This document shows, in pieces, positions 5,629 through 12,520 of a stretch of 15,107 nt of DNA. The first letter of the stretch is position 1, and every line of letters begins with the position of its first letter. A model generated the notes under the pieces. It ran no database searches and was not told where the DNA came from. It worked only from the letters and a program-made list of their open reading frames with translations. The stretch comes from Acidimicrobiaceae bacterium UBA7830 (GTDB lineage Bacteria; Actinomycetota; Acidimicrobiia; Acidimicrobiales; Ilumatobacteraceae). A program made the position numbers and the translations under genes. The stretch is from the NCBI GenBank assembly GCA_002501485.1, contig DLTS01000066.1, positions 1-15,107 on the forward strand. Reading direction: 5' to 3'.

Positions 5629-7197
5629 ATGGACGTACGGAGCCTCATGCGCCAAGCTGCGCATCTCAACTCGCATCGAACCGCAATCATCTACACCGAT
5701 GGCACCACTTCGGAGCACCTCAGTTTCGCTGAAGCGTGGCAGCGTGGTGTCCGGATGGCGAATGCCCTTCTCGACTTAGGTCTGCATCCGGGTGACCGTA
5801 TTGGTGTGCTCGAAGACAACTCAATCGGTGCACAGGACTTCTTCGCCGGTGCGGCAGCCGGTGGGTTTGTGCGGGTGCCTCTCTATGCCCGAAACAGTGT
5901 TGACAGCCACCACCACATGCTTGATCACACCGGCTGTCGGGCGGTTGTCGTTGCCGGCCATTATCTCGATGAAATTGATGCGGTGCGTGACCGGCTACCA
6001 AACCTTGAGCACGTGGTCGTGCGTGGTGATGATTACGAGTCATGGCTTGCAGGCTTCTCGGCTGATGACCCGAACGTGGAGATCAGCCCTGACGACTGGT
6101 ACATCATTCGCCACACCGGTGGAACGACAGGTAAGTCAAAAGGTGTTGCCTATAGCCACCGGTCGTGGCTTGCTGCTGGACGCGACTGGTTCTACAACTT
6201 TCCGCCGATGGAGGCTGGCGACAGGTGCTTGCATGTGGGGCCTATTTCTCACGGGTCGGGCTATCTCTACACTCCGACGTGGTTGAGTGGTGGCACCAAT
6301 GTGATGCTCGACCATTTTGATCCTGCCGAAACCATTGAGATCATGGAGCGAGAGAAGATCTCGTACATGTTTGCGGTGCCGGCAATGTTGAATGCTCTGG
6401 CTCGTGAACCGAGTGCTCGTTCTCGCGATTGGTCGTCGCTGCGGGTGGTGCAAATCGGTGGATCTCCGATTGCTGATGAAACCGCTCTCCTTGGTCGCGA
6501 AGTCTTCGGCCCAGTGCTGTTTCAGGGATACGGACAGACCGAGGCGGTGCCGGTGTGCATGATGGGGCCAGATGAGTGGTTCTCCGAGGTGCCGGGGTCA
6601 AACCCTTTGCGCTCAACCGGACGGGCATTGCCATTTGCGCTTCTTGAAATTCGTGACCCTGAGGATTCTTCGTTGAGTCTGCCGATTGGTGAAGAGGGCG
6701 AGATCGCTATTCGTTGCGACGGTCAAATGACTGGTTTCTGGGAGAACCCTGAGGCAACTGCTGAGCGGATAACCGCCGATGGCTTCGTGCTCACCGGTGA
6801 CATTGGCCGACTCGACGAGAACGGTTATCTCTACGTGCTCGATCGCAAAGACGACATGATTATTTCTGGTGGCTACAACATCTGGCCTGCAGAACTTGAG
6901 AACACGATCGCTGAGCATCCGGCTGTTGTTGAGGTAGCGGTGTTCGCAGTTCCTGATGATCGTTGGGGGGAGACCCCTGCGGCGGTGTGTGTGGTTGCGG
7001 AAGGTGATGACAATCACGATGCGTATCGAACCGAAATCGTTCAGTTGTGTGTTGACCAATTGGGTTCGTATAAGAAGCCCGGAGTTGTCGAGTTGAGAAC
7101 CGATCCGCTGCCAAAGAGCCCGGTGGGTAAGGTCCAGCGGCGCACTCTGCGCGAGCCCTATTGGCAAGGGGTTGATCGTCGGGTCGGGGGTGTGTAG
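5629..7197 (+). CDS. AMP-dependent acyl-CoA synthetase (ANL superfamily)
   Basis: This 522-aa adenylate-forming enzyme activates a carboxylic acid with ATP and joins it to CoA. The ordered ANL motifs are present: the phosphate-binding loop HTGGTTGKSKG (162-172), YGQTE (301-305), the TGD motif in TGDIGRLDENGYLYVLDRKDDM (389-410), the hinge and A8 segment SGGYNIWPAELE (413-424), and the A10 lysine Lys501 in PKSPVGKVQRR. The phosphate loop reads GKSKG where Pro is usual at the Ser position. Length fits a medium- or long-chain fatty acid or aromatic-acid ligase; no membrane segment is seen. Substrate specificity cannot be assigned. The start is ATG 5629, with only a weak AGG two bases upstream and a stem-loop just before it. 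The stop TAG overlaps the next gene's GTG by one base (TAGTG). Confidence 0.94.
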   Translation: MDVRSLMRQAAHLNSHRTAIIYTDGTTSEHLSFAEAWQRGVRMANALLDLGLHPGDRIGVLEDNSIGAQDFFAGAAAGGFVRVPLYARNSVDSHHHMLDHTGCRAVVVAGHYLDEIDAVRDRLPNLEHVVVRGDDYESWLAGFSADDPNVEISPDDWYIIRHTGGTTGKSKGVAYSHRSWLAAGRDWFYNFPPMEAGDRCLHVGPISHGSGYLYTPTWLSGGTNVMLDHFDPAETIEIMEREKISYMFAVPAMLNALAREPSARSRDWSSLRVVQIGGSPIADETALLGREVFGPVLFQGYGQTEAVPVCMMGPDEWFSEVPGSNPLRSTGRALPFALLEIRDPEDSSLSLPIGEEGEIAIRCDGQMTGFWENPEATAERITADGFVLTGDIGRLDENGYLYVLDRKDDMIISGGYNIWPAELENTIAEHPAVVEVAVFAVPDDRWGETPAAVCVVAEGDDNHDAYRTEIVQLCVDQLGSYKKPGVVELRTDPLPKSPVGKVQRRTLREPYWQGVDRRVGGV

Positions 7198-8135
7198 TGG
7201 GTGACGTCTTGCTGATGACCGACACGGCGGCGGCGAGCCTTCGTGACACGGTCTCTTCATTTGCTCCGCATCTTCAGATTCTCGAGTTGGTCGATGGTGT
7301 TGAGTTCTCTGAAGATGAACTTGAGAGCATCACCCATGCATTCTTTTCTGCTGACTGCTGGCCTGACCGGAGCACTTCGTTTCTTAAAACAAGCCTTGCG
7401 GCCCCTCGCTTGAGGTGGCTGCAAAGTGCGTCAGCCGGAGGCGACCATCCTGTGTTTGGCCGATTCCAGGATCGTGGGGTGGAGGTGCTGTTTACGCCCG
7501 GAGGTTCGGCACCATCGATCGCTCAGACCGTCATGATGATGCTGCTGGCACTGGTTCGTGGTCTTCCCGAACTGCTTGATGCTCAGCAACGCCGCGCCTG
7601 GGAAGTGCGGTCAACGGTCGACGTCGGCGATCTGCGCGTTGGCATTATCGGTATGGGATCGATTGGTGCGGAGGTCGCAAAACTGGCGTCGGTCACCGGT
7701 GCTGAAGTGATCGGAGTGCGTCGGACTCCGCGTGGTGACGAGCCATGCGAAACCTGGCCCGAATCACGTCGTGATGAGGTGCTGTCGACCTCAGACGTCG
7801 TTGTGCTGTGTATGCCGCTTACTGATGAAACCCATCATGCGATTGGCGACCGTGAGTTTGGTCTTATGCGGGAGGGTTCAATCATCATCAATGTGGGTCG
7901 AGGTAACTGTGTTGATGAAGAAGCGATGATTGCTCACCTGCAGTCAGGGCATCTGGGTGGAGCGGGTCTCGATGTGTTCGCAGTTGAGCCTCTTCCTGAA
8001 GAAAGCCCGTTGTGGTCGATGCCTCGGGTCATCGTGTCTCCGCATTCCTCGGGTACAACCGATCGCTCGATTCGTCGGACGGAAGACGCGTTCATTGAGA
8101 ACCTTCGCGCTGAGGTTAGGTCTTCCAGTCACTAG
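7197..8135 (+). CDS. D-isomer-specific 2-hydroxyacid dehydrogenase
   Basis: This 312-aa NAD(P)-dependent enzyme interconverts a 2-hydroxyacid and its 2-oxoacid. The Rossmann domain begins with GIIGMGSIGAEV (149-160; GxGxxG at 152-157). The catalytic triad is visible: Arg235 in INVGRG, Glu264 in DVFAVEP and His283 in SPHSSG. After the second Rossmann strand comes VRRTPR, whose arginines favour NADP(H), as in glyoxylate/hydroxypyruvate reductase-like members; this cofactor call is inference. The N-terminal half is short and divergent from phosphoglycerate dehydrogenase, and no ACT domain follows, so SerA is unlikely. The GTG start at 7197 shares its G with the synthetase stop and is preceded by a run of five Gs (7186-7190) six bases upstream. 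Tight coupling suggests it acts on an acid handled by the same pathway. Confidence 0.92.
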   Translation: MGDVLLMTDTAAASLRDTVSSFAPHLQILELVDGVEFSEDELESITHAFFSADCWPDRSTSFLKTSLAAPRLRWLQSASAGGDHPVFGRFQDRGVEVLFTPGGSAPSIAQTVMMMLLALVRGLPELLDAQQRRAWEVRSTVDVGDLRVGIIGMGSIGAEVAKLASVTGAEVIGVRRTPRGDEPCETWPESRRDEVLSTSDVVVLCMPLTDETHHAIGDREFGLMREGSIIINVGRGNCVDEEAMIAHLQSGHLGGAGLDVFAVEPLPEESPLWSMPRVIVSPHSSGTTDRSIRRTEDAFIENLRAEVRSSSH

Positions 8136-8170
8136 CAGAGCCGACGAGAACAACTCACAGAGCACCACTA

Positions 8171-8557
8171 ATGATCTGGCATATCGCGCTCAAGACCGAC
8201 TGGGTTGATGCTCAGGCCGTGGGCGACTACTGCGTCAGTACTCGCGGAATGACGCTTGATGAGGTCGGGTACATCCACTGTTCAAAGCCTGAGCAGATAG
8301 AAGGTGTTGCAGAGCGGTTTTACTCAGACCTTTCAGAGCTGCTCCTGCTCGAAATCGATCCTGACCTTGTCGATGCTGACATCATCGATGAACCGCCCGC
8401 TCCGGGAGTCGAGGAACTGTTCGCCCACATATATGGTCCACTGCCAATCGCCGCGGTTCGCAGCGTTCGACAGTGGACCAAATCAGAAACTGGTTGGCAA
8501 CTTCCGGATCAGGGCCCGGAGAGTGCCGCCGCGCTGTCAGAACCCTTCTCTGCGTAG
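8171..8557 (+). CDS. DUF952 family protein
   Basis: This 128-aa protein matches the DUF952 family. It starts MIWHIALKTDW, then has the conserved GYIHCSKPEQIEGVAERFY (33-51), where Glu-Gln and the IHCS core are typical, a strand LLLLEIDP (57-64), and FAHIYGPLPIAAV (84-96). The family's biochemical role is not established to my knowledge; members are small cytosolic proteins that sometimes sit beside metabolic genes. It follows the dehydrogenase gene by 35 bases. The last 49 bases are shared, antisense, with the end of the convergent acyl-CoA dehydrogenase gene. The C-terminal 15 residues after WQLPDQ look like a variable tail. No Shine-Dalgarno is evident before ATG 8171. Confidence 0.9.
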   Translation: MIWHIALKTDWVDAQAVGDYCVSTRGMTLDEVGYIHCSKPEQIEGVAERFYSDLSELLLLEIDPDLVDADIIDEPPAPGVEELFAHIYGPLPIAAVRSVRQWTKSETGWQLPDQGPESAAALSEPFSA

Positions 8558-9837
8558 AAGGTTTCCTTTGGGTTGTAGTCGCGAGCTGCCTCTTCGGTGG
8601 AGGCAATTTCTGAGCGACCGACAACAAACCAATGCACCTCGTCCGGGCCGTCAGCAAGACGCAGCGTGCGCTGGCTTGCATACATGCGGGCGAGAGGGGT
8701 CCACTGCGAGACACCCGTGCCACCATGGATCTGGATGGCTTCGTCAACAATCTGGCAGGTGCGGATCGGCACCATTGCCTTGACGGCGCTCACCCACACG
8801 CGAGCCTCAGCGTTTCCGAGTTCGTCCATTGCTTTGGCGGCTGTGAGCACCATCCGTCGCATTGACTCGATTTCGATGCGAGCCTTAGCAATGACCTCTG
8901 GGTTTTTGCCAAGGTTTGCGATGCGCTTGCCGAATGCTTCGCGAGTGATGCCACGCTTCACCATGAGCTCGAGAGCCTTCTCGGCTGCACCGACTGAACG
9001 CATGCAGTGGTGAATACGGCCTGGTCCGAGGCGAAGCTGTGAAATTTCGAATCCCTTACCTTCGCCCCACAACATGTTTGACGCAGGAACGCGAACATTG
9101 TTAAATCGGATGTGCATGTGACCGTGAGGAGCGTCATCTTCGCCGAACACGTGCATTGCTCCACGAATCTCAACACCTGGGGTGTCTCGAGGAACGAGAA
9201 TCTGTGACTGACGACGGTGAACTGGGCCGTCGGGGTCGGTTTGCACCATGACGATCATGATCTTGCATCGTGGGTCGCCAGCACCCGATGACCAGTATTT
9301 CTCACCGGTGATCACGTACTCGTCACCGTCACGAATTGCACGACAGGCGAGTTGCTTCGCATCTGATGACGGCATGTCGGGCTCGGTCATGATGTATGCC
9401 GAACGAATTTCACCATTGAGGAGTGGATTCAACCACTGCTCTTTTTGCTCTGGGGTGCCAACACGCTCGAGCACTTCCATGTTGCCGGTGTCAGGCGCAG
9501 AGCAGTTCAAGCATTCAGAAGCGATGGGGTTCTTGCCGAGTTCAACAGCGATGTAGGCGTAATCAAGGTTTGAGAGACCTTCACCGGTCTCTGCATCTGG
9601 AAGGAAGAAGTTCCAGAGGCCCACCTCTTTTGCCTTTGCCTTGATCGAGTCGAGAAGCTCGAGCTGGCCTTCGCCGTAGCCCCAGTGGTCTTCACGTCCC
9701 TCTCCGAGGCGGAAGAATTCAGCTGTCTTTGGCTCGATTTCTTCTGCGATGAATGTCTTTACTTTCTCGTACAACGGACGGGCTGCTTCCGACATCCGAA
9801 GGTCATACATGTCTGGAGTTGATGGTAAAGCGGTCAT
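8509..9837 (-). CDS. Acyl-CoA dehydrogenase, ACAD10/11-like
   Basis: This 442-aa flavoenzyme belongs to the acyl-CoA dehydrogenase branch that resembles the dehydrogenase domain of ACAD10/ACAD11. Marks are SAYIMTEPDMPSSDA (146-160), EYVITGEKYWSSGAGDP (173-189), LRLGPGRIHHCMRSVGAAEKAL (268-289), REAFGKRI (299-306), IQIHGGTGVSQWTPLARMYASQR (368-390) and LRLADGPDEVH (392-402). At the Glu position of YEGT in medium-chain enzymes it has Asp396, by visual alignment. No kinase or aminoglycoside-phosphotransferase domain is fused, unlike the mammalian proteins. The start ATG 9837 (MTALPSTPDMYDL) lies 28 bases after the rsgA stop, with no Shine-Dalgarno. The same frame stays open 95 codons upstream, but that part overlaps rsgA and looks non-coding. 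It probably oxidises a long or modified acyl-CoA. Confidence 0.94.
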   Translation of the reverse strand: MTALPSTPDMYDLRMSEAARPLYEKVKTFIAEEIEPKTAEFFRLGEGREDHWGYGEGQLELLDSIKAKAKEVGLWNFFLPDAETGEGLSNLDYAYIAVELGKNPIASECLNCSAPDTGNMEVLERVGTPEQKEQWLNPLLNGEIRSAYIMTEPDMPSSDAKQLACRAIRDGDEYVITGEKYWSSGAGDPRCKIMIVMVQTDPDGPVHRRQSQILVPRDTPGVEIRGAMHVFGEDDAPHGHMHIRFNNVRVPASNMLWGEGKGFEISQLRLGPGRIHHCMRSVGAAEKALELMVKRGITREAFGKRIANLGKNPEVIAKARIEIESMRRMVLTAAKAMDELGNAEARVWVSAVKAMVPIRTCQIVDEAIQIHGGTGVSQWTPLARMYASQRTLRLADGPDEVHWFVVGRSEIASTEEAARDYNPKETFYAEKGSDSAAALSGP

Positions 9838-9865
9838 GTATTCGACAGTAATCGCGTTTCGCCAA

Positions 9866-10903
9866 TTACTCCACATCGGGGTCGTCGTCGAGTGGCTCTC
9901 GACCACTTTTTCGCCGATCGGCAATTCGCTCCCGACGCGCCTGTTCCTCTTCGAGGGCAGCTTCTTCGGCGACGAGACGGCGGAGGCTTGCAAACCGCAA
10001 TGGGTCGAGTTCACCGGCACTAATTGCTGCTCGCACTGCGCAACCGGGCTCTTGATCATGCTTGCAATCCCTAAACCGGCAGTCATCCATGAGATCAAAG
10101 ACGTCAAGAAATGCTCGCTCAATGCCGCGGCCTGACAACCACAGGCTCACTGCCCTAAACCCGGGGGTATCGATCAACCAGCCACCGTTAGCGAGTGGGA
10201 GCAGTTGTGTCGCCACCGTCGTGTGCCGGCCACGCTGATCGTGCTCGCGTACCTCTGAGGTTGCCATCTCTTGGCGTCCAATCAACGAGTTCACAAGCGT
10301 CGACTTGCCAACTCCAGAGGCACCGAAGAACGCAAGAGTGCGGCCCCCTTCGGCGGCAGCGCGGATGGGCTCGAGGCCGACACCGGTGATTCCACTTGCG
10401 ATGTGTGCCGGCACACCAGCTGCAACAGCTTGAAGTTCAGCAACAGTCGCCTCGATGCCGTCGGCAACGTCTGACTTCGTGAGCACGATCTGTGGTTGCG
10501 CCCCTGAGTCAAACGCAAGCACGAGCTCTCGCTCGAGTCGTCTCTGATTAGGAGGTGCAGTGAGCGCGTGTACGAGAAAGACCACATCTATGTTTGCTGC
10601 CAAAACGTCGGCCTCTGCTCGGTCGCCCTCGTGAGAAGCACGACGGACAAACGCCGACCGGCGACTGATGACATGTGCAACACGTTCGATGGCCTCATCA
10701 ACAACAACCCAATCTCCGACGGCGACGTCTGCACCAATATTTCTCACCCGCAACGGTTCGACATCGGTGGCGTGTCGCAAGATGGTGCTCCAGCCTCGGT
10801 CGATGCGGCTTACCCGACCCGGGGTGCCATGCGCGTCAGGTCCACCTATGTCCTGCCAAGCGGCATCAAGGTGCTCGTCCCAGCCGAGCAACACGTCAGG
10901 CAT
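9866..10903 (-). CDS. rsgA: Ribosome small-subunit-dependent GTPase RsgA
   Basis: RsgA is a circularly permuted GTPase that binds the 30S subunit late in assembly. The permuted motif order is clear: an N-terminal OB-fold region (about 28-85), then G4 LTKSD (141-145), G1 FGASGVGKSTLVN (193-205), G2 RGRHTT (224-229) and G3 DTPGF (245-249). The C-terminal zinc knuckle CRFRDCKHDQEPGC supplies Cys275, Cys280, His282 and Cys288, followed by a charged helix ending RERIADRRKSGR. The protein is 345 aa from ATG 10903; a GTG directly before it (10906) would add one residue. It starts 20 bases after the photolyase stop, with no clear Shine-Dalgarno, suggesting readthrough transcription or coupling from the photolyase. 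The acidic tail PLDDDPDVE is variable. Confidence 0.96.
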   Translation of the reverse strand: MPDVLLGWDEHLDAAWQDIGGPDAHGTPGRVSRIDRGWSTILRHATDVEPLRVRNIGADVAVGDWVVVDEAIERVAHVISRRSAFVRRASHEGDRAEADVLAANIDVVFLVHALTAPPNQRRLERELVLAFDSGAQPQIVLTKSDVADGIEATVAELQAVAAGVPAHIASGITGVGLEPIRAAAEGGRTLAFFGASGVGKSTLVNSLIGRQEMATSEVREHDQRGRHTTVATQLLPLANGGWLIDTPGFRAVSLWLSGRGIERAFLDVFDLMDDCRFRDCKHDQEPGCAVRAAISAGELDPLRFASLRRLVAEEAALEEEQARRERIADRRKSGREPLDDDPDVE

Positions 10904-10923
10904 CACCGCGAACGGTATCGCTA

Positions 10924-12456
10924 TTAGATGGTTCCTGCGATCAACCGGCCCCGGACCTCAACTGCTCGTTCACGAACCTCCTCGATATCGGAAAGGCGAT
11001 CAAGGTTTGCGTAGACGCGAGCCATTCGGTGGTTCGAACGGAGAGCATTACGATTCCGGTCAAGAAAATCCCAGTAAAGCGTGGTGAACGGACACGCCTT
11101 GTCACCGGTGCGTGCTTTGCGATCAAAGCTGCAGTCACCGCAGAAATCCGTCATCTTTGAGATGTAGTTGCCGCCTGACACGTAAGGCTTTGTGCTCATC
11201 CGGCCACCATCTGCGTACATGCCCATCCCGATCACGTTCGGTGCCATCACCCATTCGGCACCGTCTATAAACGATGCCCACATCCACCGCATCATTTTTG
11301 AAGGATCAATTCCCGCAAGCGTTGCAAGGTTGGCGAGCACCATGAGTCGAGGAATGTGATGGGTCCACGCATCTTGCGCAACCCATTTGGCTACGTGCGC
11401 AACACAATTCATCTCGGTGTGAGCTCCAGCAAACGACGGGGGCACGGGTGCATCGTCATTGAAGTGATTTTTATTGACGTAGTCGGGCCCAAACCACCAG
11501 TAGAGGCCGTGGACATATTCGCGCCAGCCGATGATCTGTCGAATGAATCCCTCAATTGAATTCAGTGCGATGTCGTCACCAAGTTCTTTCGCCGCTGCGA
11601 TGACTTCTGCGGGGTGCAGCAACCCAATGTTGAGATACGGACTCAGCAATGAGTGGTTGAGGTATGGCTCATCACCCACGATCGCATCTTCATAGGGCCC
11701 AAACTCGTCAATCGCGTGACGCAAAAAGTGTTGCAACTGTCGCATTGCTCCTTCGCGATCTGTCGCCCACAGCCCAGTTGGAGGTTCACCTTTCATTACC
11801 AACCCATCAACAGAAGCCAAAAAGTCGGTCACCCACGCGTCGACGTCATCGAGTTCTCGCCGAATCACCCTTGGCCATTGGTGTTCACCCTTTGGGGGCG
11901 AAAGCCGATTTTCGTCGTCGTAATTCCATCGCCCACCCACGGGCTCACCATCGCGGTCGATGAGAATGTCGAGACGGCGGCGCTGCCACCGGTAAAAGTC
12001 CTCCATCAGGAGAGATCCGTCTTTGCGGGTGTTTGCGCTCGCCCATTCGGCAAATTCTTCTCTCGAGCACAAAAACTGATCCGAGGGCGTGACCGTGATC
12101 GGCATAGTTGCTGACAGCGAATCGATAAGGCGCTGACCCGCGCGATTCATCGATTGCATGACAGAAATGTCCTCGGGTGAAAATTCTTCGAGGTGGGCGC
12201 TCACACCTTGTCGCATTGTTTCTGCGACTCTCCAGTCGACCAAAAACCCCTCATCTGTGAGTTCATTCGCGAGTCGGCGCATCGAGGTCAAGATGAAATG
12301 CAGGCGCTGTTGATGCCATGGGGCACTGCGTAATTTGTCGAGCGAAATAACAAAGAGCACCCGAGTTTCAGATGGGCGCGCAGTGCGAAGATGTGCCAAA
12401 TTCCGGTTCAATTGGTCTCCAAGAACCCAGACAGTCCGCGCTATACGAGACGACAT
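10924..12456 (-). CDS. Fe-S photolyase/cryptochrome, prokaryotic (6-4) photolyase type
   Basis: This 510-aa protein belongs to the FeS-BCP/PhrB class of the photolyase-cryptochrome family, flavoproteins that use light to repair (6-4) photoproducts. The N-terminal antenna domain begins RTVWVLGDQLNRNL (7-20). The four cysteines that hold the 4Fe-4S cluster are present as Cys351, Cys439, Cys442 and Cys455 (NCVAH, FCGDCSF, ACPFTT), each offset by one from those I recall for Agrobacterium PhrB. The paired His366-His367 in WTHHIPRLMVL match the active-site histidines of the (6-4) enzymes, favouring repair over pure signalling. FAD-domain blocks include QIIGWREYVHGLYW (307-320) and MWASFIDGAEWVMAPNVIGMGMYADGG (392-418). 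The start is ATG 12456, with GGAG very close upstream. It is divergent from topA and heads a minus-strand run with rsgA and an acyl-CoA dehydrogenase. Confidence 0.95.
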   Translation of the reverse strand: MSSRIARTVWVLGDQLNRNLAHLRTARPSETRVLFVISLDKLRSAPWHQQRLHFILTSMRRLANELTDEGFLVDWRVAETMRQGVSAHLEEFSPEDISVMQSMNRAGQRLIDSLSATMPITVTPSDQFLCSREEFAEWASANTRKDGSLLMEDFYRWQRRRLDILIDRDGEPVGGRWNYDDENRLSPPKGEHQWPRVIRRELDDVDAWVTDFLASVDGLVMKGEPPTGLWATDREGAMRQLQHFLRHAIDEFGPYEDAIVGDEPYLNHSLLSPYLNIGLLHPAEVIAAAKELGDDIALNSIEGFIRQIIGWREYVHGLYWWFGPDYVNKNHFNDDAPVPPSFAGAHTEMNCVAHVAKWVAQDAWTHHIPRLMVLANLATLAGIDPSKMMRWMWASFIDGAEWVMAPNVIGMGMYADGGRMSTKPYVSGGNYISKMTDFCGDCSFDRKARTGDKACPFTTLYWDFLDRNRNALRSNHRMARVYANLDRLSDIEEVRERAVEVRGRLIAGTI

Positions 12457-12520
12457 CGCTCCACACTAGGTACCGTTCCGGTTGCCTGCATCGCTGTGTT
12501 GAGGCACACTCACCGAACAA
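12457..12520. promoter_or_regulatory. Divergent promoter region between photolyase and topA
   Basis: These 64 bases must carry promoters for both genes unless leaders start inside the opposite gene. A TTGCCT (12482-12487) followed 17 bases later by CACACT (12505-12510) is a weak candidate plus-strand promoter for topA and would leave a very short leader. A GGTACC palindrome lies at 12469-12474. No Shine-Dalgarno precedes topA. Supercoiling-sensitive control is plausible for topA but not visible. Confidence 0.3.

Noticed and set aside
6613..7260. Long minus-strand open frame (215 codons) opposite the acyl-CoA synthetase
   Set aside because: It is fully antisense to a gene with all ANL motifs, is rich in His, Arg and Thr, and has no recognisable domain; the other shorter antisense frames in the window look the same.
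9838..10122. 95-codon N-terminal extension of the minus-strand acyl-CoA dehydrogenase
   Set aside because: It lies mostly within rsgA in another frame, is unlike any dehydrogenase N-terminus, and the ATG at 9837 gives a normal family length and start.
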